From: Streptomyces sp. Act143
GTDB lineage: Bacteria; Actinomycetota; Actinomycetes; Streptomycetales; Streptomycetaceae
Direction of reading: 5' to 3'
DNA length: 64,000 nucleotides
Assembly (NCBI RefSeq): GCF_003143935.1
Contig: NZ_QFRX01000001.1
Span: 5,835,816-5,899,815, forward strand
The translations under genes and the position numbers were made by a program. Below the pieces are notes generated by a model that was not told the DNA's origin, ran no database searches, and saw only the letters and a program-made list of their open reading frames with translations. Every line of letters begins with the position of its first letter. The stretch's first letter is position 1. This document shows, in pieces, positions 49,314 through 57,361 of the stretch.

Positions 49314-49540
49314 GCCGGGCCGCCTTCGCCGGTCTTGTCGCCGCGGCGCTCGCGGCGGCGGTGGCTGGTGTCGCACCACGGGTACAGGCGGCTGCGGCGG
49401 CAGGTGCAGACGGCCACCTCGAAACGGTCGGACACCGTCACCCGGCCGTGCTCGTCGACGACTTCGACCGGCCCCTCGATCAGCAGGGGCCCGTCGCGCT
49501 GGACACGGACGCGGCGGGGGCGTTCAGACGGAACGGCCAC
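49310..49540 (-). CDS. CDGSH iron-sulfur protein
   Basis: A 76-residue protein with one CDGSH domain. The motif VCTCRRSRLYPWCDTSHRR contains C-x-C-x2-S-x3-P-x-C-D-x2-H, which binds a [2Fe-2S] cluster with three cysteines and one histidine. The N-terminal DGPLLIEGPVEVVDEHGRV is the usual beta segment. These proteins carry electrons or transfer clusters. GTG 49540 lies inside the end of the methyltransferase gene, and the stop overlaps the next ATG, so it is the middle gene of a tightly coupled operon. Confidence 0.92.
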   Translation of the reverse strand: MAVPSERPRRVRVQRDGPLLIEGPVEVVDEHGRVTVSDRFEVAVCTCRRSRLYPWCDTSHRRRERRGDKTGEGGPA

Positions 49541-50210
49541 GGATCACCACCAGTTCCTCGGTCGGGTCGCCGTTCACCAGGCCCCGGTCGCGCAGCCAGC
49601 CGAGCCGGGAGCGCAGCACCGGGCCGAAGGGCAGCCGGGTGCGGTCGACGACCTCCGCGTGCAGACCGGCCTCGGTGAGGCGGGCCAGCGTGGCGTCGAC
49701 GCCGCACAGGTGCGAGTGGACGAGCAGCAGGGCGCCCGCGGGCCGCAGCACCGTCGGCGCGGAGTCGCAGACCCGGTCGATCAGCAGCCGGCCGTCCGGG
49801 CCGGCGTCCCAGGCGCGGGCGATGCCGCGGGGCGGGGCGGCGTCGGGGGCGGGCACGTAGGGCGGGTTGGCGAGCACCAGGTCGAAGCGGCGGCCGGGCA
49901 CCGCCGAGGCGAGGTCGCCGTGGCGGACGCGCAGGCTCTGGCCGTTCAGCACGGCGTTGAACCAGGCGGTCGCGACCGCCCGCCAGGAGATGTCGACCGC
50001 GGTGACCCGGCCGCCGAGCCGCGCCGCCTCGACGGCCAGGGCCCCGCTGCCGGTCCCCAGGTCCAGGACGTCCGTCCGGCCCGTGATCGGTTCCCGGTGC
50101 AGAGCCCGCCCCAGGAGCCGGGTGTCGGCCTGCGGCGCGTACACGCCCCGCGGGACCCAGCAGCGGCGCGGGTCGGCGGGGGCGGGGCAGCCGACTGTGG
50201 TGGGGGTCAT
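49524..50210 (-). CDS. HemK/PrmC-like N5-glutamine or small-molecule methyltransferase
   Basis: A 228-residue Rossmann-fold methyltransferase. The SAM loop is VLDLGTGSGALAVEAARLGG and the catalytic motif is DLVLANPPYVPAP, as in PrmC/HemK release-factor methylases. It lacks their N-terminal helical domain, resembling HemK2-type proteins. The target may be a protein glutamine or a nucleobase-like amide. ATG 50210 follows AGGAG. It is first in the operon with the CDGSH and haem-oxygenase-like genes (17-base overlap with the CDGSH gene). Confidence 0.85.
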   Translation of the reverse strand: MTPTTVGCPAPADPRRCWVPRGVYAPQADTRLLGRALHREPITGRTDVLDLGTGSGALAVEAARLGGRVTAVDISWRAVATAWFNAVLNGQSLRVRHGDLASAVPGRRFDLVLANPPYVPAPDAAPPRGIARAWDAGPDGRLLIDRVCDSAPTVLRPAGALLLVHSHLCGVDATLARLTEAGLHAEVVDRTRLPFGPVLRSRLGWLRDRGLVNGDPTEELVVIRGRSV

Positions 50211-50259
50211 GGGTCTCCTGCGGGGTGATGGGGCCGGTGGGGTTCGTCGGGGCCGACAG

Positions 50260-50288
50260 AGCCCCGAGGAGGTGGGTACCTCGGGGCT
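50260..50288 (-). terminator. terminator of the flavodoxin-like gene
   Basis: A 10-bp perfect stem, AGCCCCGAGG (50260-50269) with CCTCGGGGCT (50279-50288), and a 9-base loop, eight bases past the stop codon. Confidence 0.8.
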
Positions 50289-50296
50289 CGATCCGG

Positions 50297-50899
50297 TCAG
50301 CCCGGTGCCTGCAGCGGCCGGGCCGCCAGGGCGCGGGCGACGCCGTGGAGGTTGTCGGCCATGGCGCGTCCGGTGCTGTGCGCCCAGTCGCGGCCCTTCT
50401 CCTCGTCCAGGTAGTCGGGGCCCGGTCCGGGGCCGAGATGCCAGTACGTCCAGGCCTGGCCGGGGATCGTGTAGCCGATGTCCGCCAGCGCTCCGGAGAT
50501 CTCGCTGATGACGTGGTGGGCGCCGTCCTCGTTGCCGGTGACGACCACGCCCGCCACCCGGTTGTAGGCGACGGGGCGCTCCTCGTCGTCCGTCTCGCTC
50601 ATCATCGCGTCCATGCGTTCCAGGACGCGCTGCGCGACCGAGGACGGGCGGCCCAGCCAGGTGGGGGAGGCGACGACGAGGATCTCCGCGTCCAGGAGCC
50701 GGTCGTGCACGCCGGGCCACTGGTCGCCGTCCCCGGCGTCGGTGACCACTCCGGGCGCGATGTCGAGGTCGACGGCCCGGACGGTGCCGACCTGGACGCC
50801 GTGTTCGTGGAGCCGTTCGCCGACCACCTCGGCCAGGGCCTCGGTGTTGGAGGGCTCGGGGCTCTGCTTGAGGGTGCAGTTGATGACGAGTGCCTTCAC
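50297..50899 (-). CDS. flavodoxin-fold NAD(P)H-dependent oxidoreductase
   Basis: A 200-residue flavodoxin-fold protein. The FMN phosphate loop is INCTLKQSPEPSNTEAL, the ring-binding segment VVASPTWLGRPSSVAQRVLERMD, and VVVTGNEDGAHHVISEISGAL completes the core. Relatives (WrbA/NQO-like and iron-sulfur flavoproteins) reduce quinones or nitro compounds; no cluster motif is present. GTG 50899 follows GGAGG. It is separated from neighbouring genes by a terminator and by a 40-base gap, and is probably a stress gene by location. Confidence 0.85.
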   Translation of the reverse strand: MKALVINCTLKQSPEPSNTEALAEVVGERLHEHGVQVGTVRAVDLDIAPGVVTDAGDGDQWPGVHDRLLDAEILVVASPTWLGRPSSVAQRVLERMDAMMSETDDEERPVAYNRVAGVVVTGNEDGAHHVISEISGALADIGYTIPGQAWTYWHLGPGPGPDYLDEEKGRDWAHSTGRAMADNLHGVARALAARPLQAPG

Positions 50900-50939
50900 G
50901 GTTTCCTCCGGGCCGGGGAGGCCCTCGGTCGGTCCTCGG

Positions 50940-51125
50940 TCAGTCGTCGCCGCGGACGATGTTCCACTCGCCGCTCTTGTCCGTGGCGGACGGGCGGCTC
51001 CCGTCGTCGACGGGGGAGAGGCAGGTGCGTACGCCCTTGTCGCGTACGGCGCGGGCCTTGCGCCAGCCTGTCCTCGCCACGCGGAGGACGTCGGCCGGGT
51101 CGTTCTGGACGGTGGGCGCGGTCAC
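50940..51125 (-). CDS. small conserved-looking protein, unknown
   Basis: A 61-residue hydrophilic protein (PTVQNDPADVLRVARTGWRK, then CLSPVDDGSRPSATDKSGEW). No domain is recognised. Support: GTG 51125 with an AAAGAAG-type purine-rich site, coding-like third positions, and a position on the same strand as the adjacent stress genes. It could be chance, but the Trp/Asp-rich composition suggests translation. Confidence 0.5.
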   Translation of the reverse strand: MTAPTVQNDPADVLRVARTGWRKARAVRDKGVRTCLSPVDDGSRPSATDKSGEWNIVRGDD

Positions 51126-51212
51126 GGCGGTTCAACTTCTTTCTGTCTTGTCGAGATGGCGACCGAGTTCCCTCCTGGGGCGCCTGAAAACGGTCGTGGG
51201 CGTCGGCCGCGT

Positions 51213-52751
51213 TCAGATGTCGCGCTGCTCCAGCGGTCGTACGGCCGGACCCTGGAGGATGCTGCCGTCCGGCGCGAACCGGGAGCCGTGGCAGGGGCAT
51301 TCCCAGGCCTGCTCCGCGTGGTTGAAGGCCACGACACAGCCGAGGTGCGTGCAGTTCGCCGACACCGCCCGCAGCCGGCCGTCCGCGTCCCGGTGCACGG
51401 CACAGCGGTGGCCGCCCACCCGCAGCACCGCGCCGTCGCCCGGCGCGAGGTCCTCCGGAGCGGGCCCCGACAGGGGCGGCAGCCGGTCGCCGACGAAGTG
51501 CCGGGCGACCTGCGTCTGGTGCTTGAGGAAGGACACGCCCTCGCGGACGACGGACCCGAGGCGCCGCGGGTCGTACAGGCCGGCCCACGCGACCTCGCGG
51601 CCCGCCATCAGGTCGGTGAGCAGACGGCCCGCCATGATGCCGCCGCTCAGCCCCCAGCCGCCGAACCCGGTGGCCACGTAGGTGTGCCGGCTGCCGGGGT
51701 GGAGCGGGCCGACGAGGGGCACGGAGTCGGTGGAGTCGTTGTCCTGGGTCGCCCAGCGGTGGGTCAGCGTCAGCCCGCGGAAGCGGTCGTCGGCCCACTC
51801 CGCCAGCCGGGCGAAACGCTTGTCGACGTCCGCGGTGCCGGGGGTGAAGTGCTCGCCGGTGACGATCAGCAGCCGTACGTCGTCGCTCCGGCCGTCGCCG
51901 TAGGGCGCGCTGCGCACCGAGCGGGTGTTGCTCTCCGGCGTGATGTACATGTCGCGCGGGGCGCGGCTCGCGTCGATGGTCCCGGCCACCACCAGCTCAC
52001 GGCGGGGCGAGAGCCGGGTGAACAGCAGGGCCCGGTCGAACACGGGGTAGTGGGTGGCCACGACCACGTCGTTCGCCCGCACCTTCACCCCGGCGTCGGT
52101 CGTCAGGACGCACGGCTCGCCCTCGGTGAGCGCGACGACCCGCGTCTCCTCGTACACCGTGCCGCCGCGCCGGCGCAGGTCGTCGGCGAGTGCCAGCAGG
52201 TACTTGCGGGGATGGAACTGTGCCTGCCGCGGCACCCGTACCGCGCCCGCCACCGGGAAGGGCAGCTCCGTGCCGGTGACGAAGGAGGCGGCGAGTCCCG
52301 CCTCGCGTGCCGCCGCCGCCTCGGACCGCAACTCGTCGACGCCGGCGGCGTCCTCGGCGTACGTGAACGCCGCCGCCTCCTCCCAGTCGCAGTCGACGCC
52401 CAGCTCCGCCACGATCTCCGCGGCGTGCCGGATGGCGTCCGTCTGCGAACGGGCGTACAGCCGCGCCCCCTCGGCGCCGCGCGTGCGGCGCAGCCGGTCG
52501 TAGACGAGGGTGTGCAGGGCGGTCAGCTTCGCCGTCGTACGGCCGGTCACCCCGGCGGCGAGCCGGCCGGCCTCCAGCACGGCCACCTCGCGGCCCTCCC
52601 GGACCAGTTCCCAGGCCGTGCTCAGTCCCGCCATACCGCCGCCGACCACCGCGACGTCGACGCTGAGGTCGCCGGCGGGCGGGGGCGCGGGGGTGCCGGG
52701 CGGGGCGGTCTCGAGCCAGTACGGCCCCCGGAGTCCTGCGTCGGCGTTCAT
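51213..52751 (-). CDS. FAD-dependent oxidoreductase with C-terminal Rieske domain
   Basis: A 512-residue two-domain enzyme. The N-terminal DAO-type flavoprotein has VAVVGGGMAGLSTAWELVREG and VLEAGRLAAGVTGRTTAKLT; YVATGFGGWGLSGGIMAG is the C-terminal flavin contact. The last 95 residues are a Rieske domain, with ligands in CTHLGC and CPCHGSRF for a [2Fe-2S] cluster. This architecture occurs in actinobacterial and cyanobacterial amine oxidase-like proteins of unknown substrate. ATG 52751 follows CAGGAGAC. It is the last gene of an operon with DUF3040 and topoisomerase IB. Confidence 0.88.
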   Translation of the reverse strand: MNADAGLRGPYWLETAPPGTPAPPPAGDLSVDVAVVGGGMAGLSTAWELVREGREVAVLEAGRLAAGVTGRTTAKLTALHTLVYDRLRRTRGAEGARLYARSQTDAIRHAAEIVAELGVDCDWEEAAAFTYAEDAAGVDELRSEAAAAREAGLAASFVTGTELPFPVAGAVRVPRQAQFHPRKYLLALADDLRRRGGTVYEETRVVALTEGEPCVLTTDAGVKVRANDVVVATHYPVFDRALLFTRLSPRRELVVAGTIDASRAPRDMYITPESNTRSVRSAPYGDGRSDDVRLLIVTGEHFTPGTADVDKRFARLAEWADDRFRGLTLTHRWATQDNDSTDSVPLVGPLHPGSRHTYVATGFGGWGLSGGIMAGRLLTDLMAGREVAWAGLYDPRRLGSVVREGVSFLKHQTQVARHFVGDRLPPLSGPAPEDLAPGDGAVLRVGGHRCAVHRDADGRLRAVSANCTHLGCVVAFNHAEQAWECPCHGSRFAPDGSILQGPAVRPLEQRDI

Positions 52752-52774
52752 GGCCGTCTCCTGTCTCGTGGTTG

Positions 52775-53842
52775 TCACTGATCGCGGTTCTGCAGCAGCC
52801 GCAGCACCGCCTCCTCCACCGCTCCCTGCGTGGCCGGTTCGCCGAACCGGACGTCCGCGCCGAGACGGTCCAGGGACGCGGCGATCGTGCGGCCCTCCTC
52901 GTAGAGCTCGACGACCCTGGGGTTGATGTACGAGGCGCGGCAGACGGCCGGGGTGTTGCCCAGGTACCCGGCCACCTCGCGGACGGCCCGGTTCACGGCA
53001 CGGGTCCGGGCCGCGCGGGACTCCGCCGCGACGGGCTGCGCCACGGCGAGCGCGACCGCCGCGAGCACGGTGGCGTGCCAGGTGCGGAAGTCCTTGGCGG
53101 TGAGGTCGGTGCCCGCGCGCTCGCGCAGATACGTGTTGAGGTCGCCGGCGTGCACGTCGTGCCAGGCGCCGCCCTGCCAGTAGACGAAGAGGCGTTCGCC
53201 GCCGCGGTCGCCGCGCCGCAGCAGCGCCCGGACCGTCCGGCACACCGCGTCCTCGGCGAGCGACTGCTCCACGTCCTTGGAGTTCTTGGCGGGGTAGGCG
53301 AAGCACACCTCGCCCGCCCGGCAGGTGGTGTGCTCGCGGAGCAGGGTGGTGAGGCCGTGGGTGTCGTTGTCGCGGCGGTAGGAGTCGTTGCCGATCCGGA
53401 AGAACCCCAGGTCGAGCAGGCGGGCCGCGCAGCCCAGCACCCGCTCCCGGCACAGGCCCCGGGCGCCGAGGTCCGCGGCCAGGCGCTCGCGCAGCCGGGG
53501 CAGGGCCGGGACCACCTCCAGGACGTGCCGGTGCTTGGCCGCCTCCTGCTGCTCGCGGAACCGCGGGTGGTACAGGTACTGGCGGCGCCCCGCGGCATCG
53601 GTGCCGGTCGCCTGGATGTGCCCGTTGGCGGCCGGGCAGATCCACACGTCGGTCCAGGCGGGCGGTACGACGAGCTCGCGCAGGCGTTCCTTCTCGGCCG
53701 CGTCCGTGATGGCGCGGCCGGCCGGATCGACGTACCGGAATCCGCGACCGCAGCGCACGCGGGTGATGCCGGGGCCGTTCAGGTCGCTGGTGCGCAGCCG
53801 TGCCGTGCGCCGCGAACCGCCCGGCCCCCGCCCCGGGTTCAC
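52775..53842 (-). CDS. type IB DNA topoisomerase (poxvirus-like)
   Basis: A 355-residue bacterial topoisomerase IB. The N-terminal domain has GRGFRYVDPAGRAITD and WICPAANGHIQATGTDAAGRRQYLYHP; the catalytic domain carries RIGNDSYRRDNDTHGLTTLL, KNSKDVE, DFRTWHAT with an active-site Arg/Lys/His set, and the nucleophilic tyrosine in SYINPRVVELY. It nicks and relaxes DNA by a 3'-phosphotyrosine. GTG 53842 overlaps the stop of the DUF3040 gene. Such enzymes are optional in Streptomyces, in keeping with an accessory stress block. Confidence 0.9.
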   Translation of the reverse strand: MNPGRGPGGSRRTARLRTSDLNGPGITRVRCGRGFRYVDPAGRAITDAAEKERLRELVVPPAWTDVWICPAANGHIQATGTDAAGRRQYLYHPRFREQQEAAKHRHVLEVVPALPRLRERLAADLGARGLCRERVLGCAARLLDLGFFRIGNDSYRRDNDTHGLTTLLREHTTCRAGEVCFAYPAKNSKDVEQSLAEDAVCRTVRALLRRGDRGGERLFVYWQGGAWHDVHAGDLNTYLRERAGTDLTAKDFRTWHATVLAAVALAVAQPVAAESRAARTRAVNRAVREVAGYLGNTPAVCRASYINPRVVELYEEGRTIAASLDRLGADVRFGEPATQGAVEEAVLRLLQNRDQ

Positions 53843-54228
53843 CGCCACGGTGTGCCGGGCCCCGCGGCCCCGGGGCCGGCGTCCGTCCCGTCCTCCGTGG
53901 CGCGGCACAGCAGCCGGAACCCCTGGAGCAGGGTCAGCGGCCACAGCACGGCGAAGCACCACAGCACGGCGGGTTCGGAGGTGCGGACGCCCATGACGAC
54001 GAGGAACACCGACGCGCTCAGCAGGGCCGCCGTCGACAGCGGCAGCCAGCGGCGCGAGACGGGGCGGCGCGCACCGGGGCGCACCAGCCGGTGCGCACGG
54101 CGGCGGACTTGGCGGCGCATACGGCGGGTGAGGCGCCGGTCGGCGCTCAGTTCCGCTTCCATGCGGCTGAGGGCGAGACGTTCGTGCGGGGAGAGCACGA
54201 CGTCGTCGGGGTCACTGCGCTCGTTCAC
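53839..54228 (-). CDS. DUF3040 membrane protein
   Basis: A 129-residue protein with an N-terminal LSPHERLALSRMEAELSADRRLTRRMRRQ, the DUF3040 signature, and two transmembrane helices (LPLSTAALLSASVFLVVMG, VLWCFAVLWPLTLLQGFRLL). Function unknown. GTG 54228 follows GAGAGGTG. It is the first gene of the operon ending with the FAD/Rieske gene; its leader contains a perfect hairpin (54251-54267). Confidence 0.85.
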   Translation of the reverse strand: MNERSDPDDVVLSPHERLALSRMEAELSADRRLTRRMRRQVRRRAHRLVRPGARRPVSRRWLPLSTAALLSASVFLVVMGVRTSEPAVLWCFAVLWPLTLLQGFRLLCRATEDGTDAGPGAAGPGTPWR

Positions 54229-54250
54229 GATCGGCACCTCTCTCGTCCCC

Positions 54251-54267
54251 GGCCGGGTTCCCCGGCC
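54251..54267. promoter_or_regulatory. hairpin in the DUF3040 operon leader
   Basis: GGCCGGG (54251-54257) and CCCGGCC (54261-54267) pair perfectly around TTC. On the minus strand it lies 22-39 bases before the DUF3040 start and could be an operator or a leader structure. Confidence 0.45.
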
Positions 54268-54280
54268 GAGTTCCCCGCCG

Positions 54281-54305
54281 GGATGAGGCGACGCCTGTCG
54301 GGTAC
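54281..54305 (+). promoter_or_regulatory. SigB-type stress promoter
   Basis: GGAT (54281-54284), 15 bases, GGGTAC (54300-54305) fits the Streptomyces SigB consensus GNNT, 14-16 bases, GGGTAC/T exactly. Transcription would start near 54312, giving a leader of about 35 bases for the SRPBCC gene at 54347. On the other strand, GCGT, 15 bases, GGGAAC is a one-mismatch version pointing to DUF3040. Confidence 0.6.
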
Positions 54306-54346
54306 TCGGCGCCGTGCACGCAAGGAAGCGACACAGGGAGGAACCC

Positions 54347-54823
54347 ATGAGCACGGTGAAGAAGGCGGTCGAGGTGGAGGTGCCGCTGCACCGGGCGTAC
54401 AACCAGTGGACCCAGTTCGAGGAGTTCCCGAAGTTCATGGAGGGCGTCGAGGAGGTCACCCAGCTCGACGACCGGCACAACCACTGGACCACCAGCATCG
54501 GCGGCATCAAGCGCGAGTTCGACACGGAGATCGTCGACCAGCTGCCCGACGACCGGATCACCTGGCGCTCCATCGGCGGCGACACCCGGCAGCGCGGCTC
54601 CGTCCGCTTCGAGCGGGTGGACGACATGCACACCAAGGTGGAGCTCACGATGGAGGTGGAGCCCACCGGCATGGCCGAGCGCGGTGCGGACGCGCTCGGC
54701 GTGATCGACCGCAGGGTCTCCGGCGACCTGCACCGCTTCAAGGAGTACGTCGAGAGCGGCGCCGACAGCGGCGGCTGGCGCGGCCGCATCCGCCCCGAGG
54801 ACCCGGGCATGTCGCCGCTCTGA
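54347..54823 (+). CDS. SRPBCC (polyketide cyclase/dehydrase-like) protein
   Basis: A 158-residue START/Bet v1-fold protein. VEVPLHRAYNQWTQFEEFPKFMEGVEEVTQ is the N-terminal helix-grip segment; WTTSIGGIKREFDTEI and ITWRSIGGDTRQRGSVRFE are beta strands of the cavity. These bind hydrophobic ligands; no enzyme residues are evident. ATG 54347 follows AGGGAGG. A SigB-type promoter precedes it and the molybdoenzyme gene follows after 50 bases, so the two are probably co-transcribed. Confidence 0.86.
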   Translation: MSTVKKAVEVEVPLHRAYNQWTQFEEFPKFMEGVEEVTQLDDRHNHWTTSIGGIKREFDTEIVDQLPDDRITWRSIGGDTRQRGSVRFERVDDMHTKVELTMEVEPTGMAERGADALGVIDRRVSGDLHRFKEYVESGADSGGWRGRIRPEDPGMSPL

Positions 54824-54873
54824 CCGGCACGGCTGACCGCAACTGATCGCTCCTCGTCGCCGGGAGGCAGACC

Positions 54874-57330
54874 ATGCAGTCCGAGGTGGACCGGATCGCG
54901 CAGCCCTGGGGCGAGCGCACCCCGTATGACCGCGGCGGTGCGTGGCCGGTGCGCGTCGACTCCTTCCTGGCGCCCGGGGTCACCGCGGACGGGGTGCGGC
55001 GGTGGGTGCCGTCGGCGTCACTGCTGCACTCCAACGGGGACGCGATGGACATCGCGGTCGCCGACGGCCGGATCGTGGGCGTGCGCGGCCGGGCCGGGGA
55101 CCGGGTCAACCATGGCCGGCTGGGCCCGAAGGACCTGTACGGCTGGCAGGCCAACCATGCCCCGGACCGGCTGACCACCCCGCTGGTCCGGGCGGACGGC
55201 CACCTCGTGCCCTGTTCCTGGGACCTGGCCATGGAGCGGATCGTCACCCGCACCCGGGAGCTGCTGGCGGAGTCGGGGCCGGACGCGCTCGGCTTCTACA
55301 CCAGCGGCCAGCTGTTCCTGGAGGAGTACTACACGCTGGCGGTGATCGCCCGCGCCGGTCTGGGCACCGGCCACCTCGACGGCAACACCCGGCTGTGCAC
55401 GGCGACCGCCGCCGAGTCGCTGAAGGAGACCTTCGGCTGCGACGGCCAGCCCGCCTCGTACACGGACGTCGACCACGCCGATGTCATCGCCCTGTTCGGG
55501 CACAACATGGCCGAGACCCAGCCGGTGCTGTGGATGCGGGTCCTGGACCGGCTGGCGGGCGGCGATCCGCCGCGGCTGCTGTGCGTCGACCCGCGTCCCA
55601 CGCCGGTCGCCCGCCACGCCACCGTCCACCTCGCCCCGCGCTCCGGCACCAACGTGGCCCTGCTGAACGCGCTGCTGCACGAGATCATCCGCACCGACCG
55701 CGTCGACCACGCCTACGTCGACGCCCACACCGTCGGCTACGAGCAACTGGCCGCGCAAGTGGCCGAGTTCACCCCCGCCCGGGCCGCCGGCATCTGTGAC
55801 GTAGCGGCCGCGAAGATCATCGAGGCGGCCGAACTGCTGGGCGGCGCCGAGCGGTTGCTGTCCACCGTGCTCCAGGGCGTCTACCAGTCCCACCAGGCCA
55901 CCGCCGCCGCCTGCCAGGTCAACAACCTCCAGCTGATCCGGGGCATGCTCGGCCGCCCCGGCTGCGGGGTGCTCCAGATGAACGGCCAGCCCACCGCGCA
56001 GAACACCCGTGAGTGCGGCGCCGACGGTGACCTGCCCGGCTTCCGCAACTGGCAGAACGACGACCATGTGGCCGACCTCGCCCGGGTCTGGAACGTCGAG
56101 CCGTCCCGCATCCCGCACGACGCCCCGCCCACCCCGGCGATGGAGATCTTCGGCAAGGCGGAGGAGGGCGACATCCGGCTGCTGTGGATCTCCGGCACGA
56201 ATCCGGCGGTGTCCCTGCCCGAGCTGCACCGCATCCGCGCCATCCTGGGCCGCGACAGCCTGTTCACGGTCGTCCAGGACCTGTACCTCACCGAGACCGC
56301 GCAGTTCGCGGACGTCGTCCTGCCCGCCGCGACCTGGGGCGAGAAGACCGGCACGTTCACCAACACCGACCGCACGGTCCACCTCTCCGAGAAGGCCGTC
56401 GACCCGCCCGGCGACGCCCGGCCCGACCTGGACATCCTGCTGGACTACGCCCGCCGCATGGACTTCCGGGACAAGGACGGCCACCCGCTGATCCCCTGGC
56501 ACGACCCCGAGTCGGCCTTCCGCGCCTGGCAGGAGTGCAGCCGCGGTCGCCCCTGCGACTACACCGGCCTCAGCTACGACCGCCTGCGCGATGCGGGCGG
56601 CATCCAGTGGCCCTGCACGGACGCGGCACCCGACGGCACCGAACGCCTCTACACCGACGGCATCACCTGGGCGGCGCCGGATGCCTGCGAGTCGTACGGC
56701 AAGGACGTGATGACCGGCGAGCCGATGTCCGAGGACGACTACCGCTCGCTCAACCCGGACGGCAAGGCGGTGCTGAGGCCGGCGGAGTACGAGCCGCCGG
56801 AGGAACCCACCGACGACGCCTACCCGTTGCAGCTGAACACCGGCCGCACGATCTACCACTTCCACACCCGCACCAAGACCGGCCGCGTCCCCCAACTGAA
56901 CGCCGCCGCCCCCGAGGTGTGGGTCGAGATCTCCGCCGCGGAGGCCGCGCGGCACGGCGTGGCGGAGGGCGACCTGGTCGAGGTCGGCAGTCGGCGGGGT
57001 GCACTGCGCGGCCGGTTGCGTGTGACGGGCATCCGGGACGGCATGGTGTTCCTGCCGTTCCACTACGGCTACTGGGACACCGCGGAGGGCGACCGGCCCG
57101 GCAAGGACGGCGGCCGGGCGGCGAACGAGACGACCGTCACCGACTGGGACCCGGTCTCCAAACAGCCCCTGTTCAAGACCGCCGCCGTCCGCCTGACCCT
57201 CGTCGAGCACACCGACGGAGCGATCAGCCCGGCCCCCACCACCACGGCCTCCGCCCCGGCCGGCCCCTGCCCGGCACCGCCTACGACGGGCGGCGCGGCG
57301 GCCCTGGCGGGACAGACCGACAGCCCCTGA
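54874..57330 (+). CDS. molybdopterin (bis-MGD) oxidoreductase lacking the Fe-S cluster ligands
   Basis: An 818-residue DMSO-reductase-family enzyme, closest in plan to assimilatory nitrate reductases and formate dehydrogenases. The N-terminal cluster motif CX2CX3CX27C is preserved in spacing only: S49, H52, D56 and G84 replace the cysteines (VPSASLLHSNGDAMD; HGRLGPKDLYGW). The molybdenum ligand appears intact as C175 in GNTRLCTATAAES. MGD-binding segments include GTNPAVSLPELHR and LNTGRTIYHFHTRTKTGRVPQL. With no cluster, electrons must enter another way or the activity differs. ATG 54874 follows GGGAGG. It is downstream of a SigB-type promoter. Confidence 0.88.
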   Translation: MQSEVDRIAQPWGERTPYDRGGAWPVRVDSFLAPGVTADGVRRWVPSASLLHSNGDAMDIAVADGRIVGVRGRAGDRVNHGRLGPKDLYGWQANHAPDRLTTPLVRADGHLVPCSWDLAMERIVTRTRELLAESGPDALGFYTSGQLFLEEYYTLAVIARAGLGTGHLDGNTRLCTATAAESLKETFGCDGQPASYTDVDHADVIALFGHNMAETQPVLWMRVLDRLAGGDPPRLLCVDPRPTPVARHATVHLAPRSGTNVALLNALLHEIIRTDRVDHAYVDAHTVGYEQLAAQVAEFTPARAAGICDVAAAKIIEAAELLGGAERLLSTVLQGVYQSHQATAAACQVNNLQLIRGMLGRPGCGVLQMNGQPTAQNTRECGADGDLPGFRNWQNDDHVADLARVWNVEPSRIPHDAPPTPAMEIFGKAEEGDIRLLWISGTNPAVSLPELHRIRAILGRDSLFTVVQDLYLTETAQFADVVLPAATWGEKTGTFTNTDRTVHLSEKAVDPPGDARPDLDILLDYARRMDFRDKDGHPLIPWHDPESAFRAWQECSRGRPCDYTGLSYDRLRDAGGIQWPCTDAAPDGTERLYTDGITWAAPDACESYGKDVMTGEPMSEDDYRSLNPDGKAVLRPAEYEPPEEPTDDAYPLQLNTGRTIYHFHTRTKTGRVPQLNAAAPEVWVEISAAEAARHGVAEGDLVEVGSRRGALRGRLRVTGIRDGMVFLPFHYGYWDTAEGDRPGKDGGRAANETTVTDWDPVSKQPLFKTAAVRLTLVEHTDGAISPAPTTTASAPAGPCPAPPTTGGAAALAGQTDSP

Positions 57331-57361
57331 GGAGAAGTGGCCGAGCGCGGCAGACCTCGGC

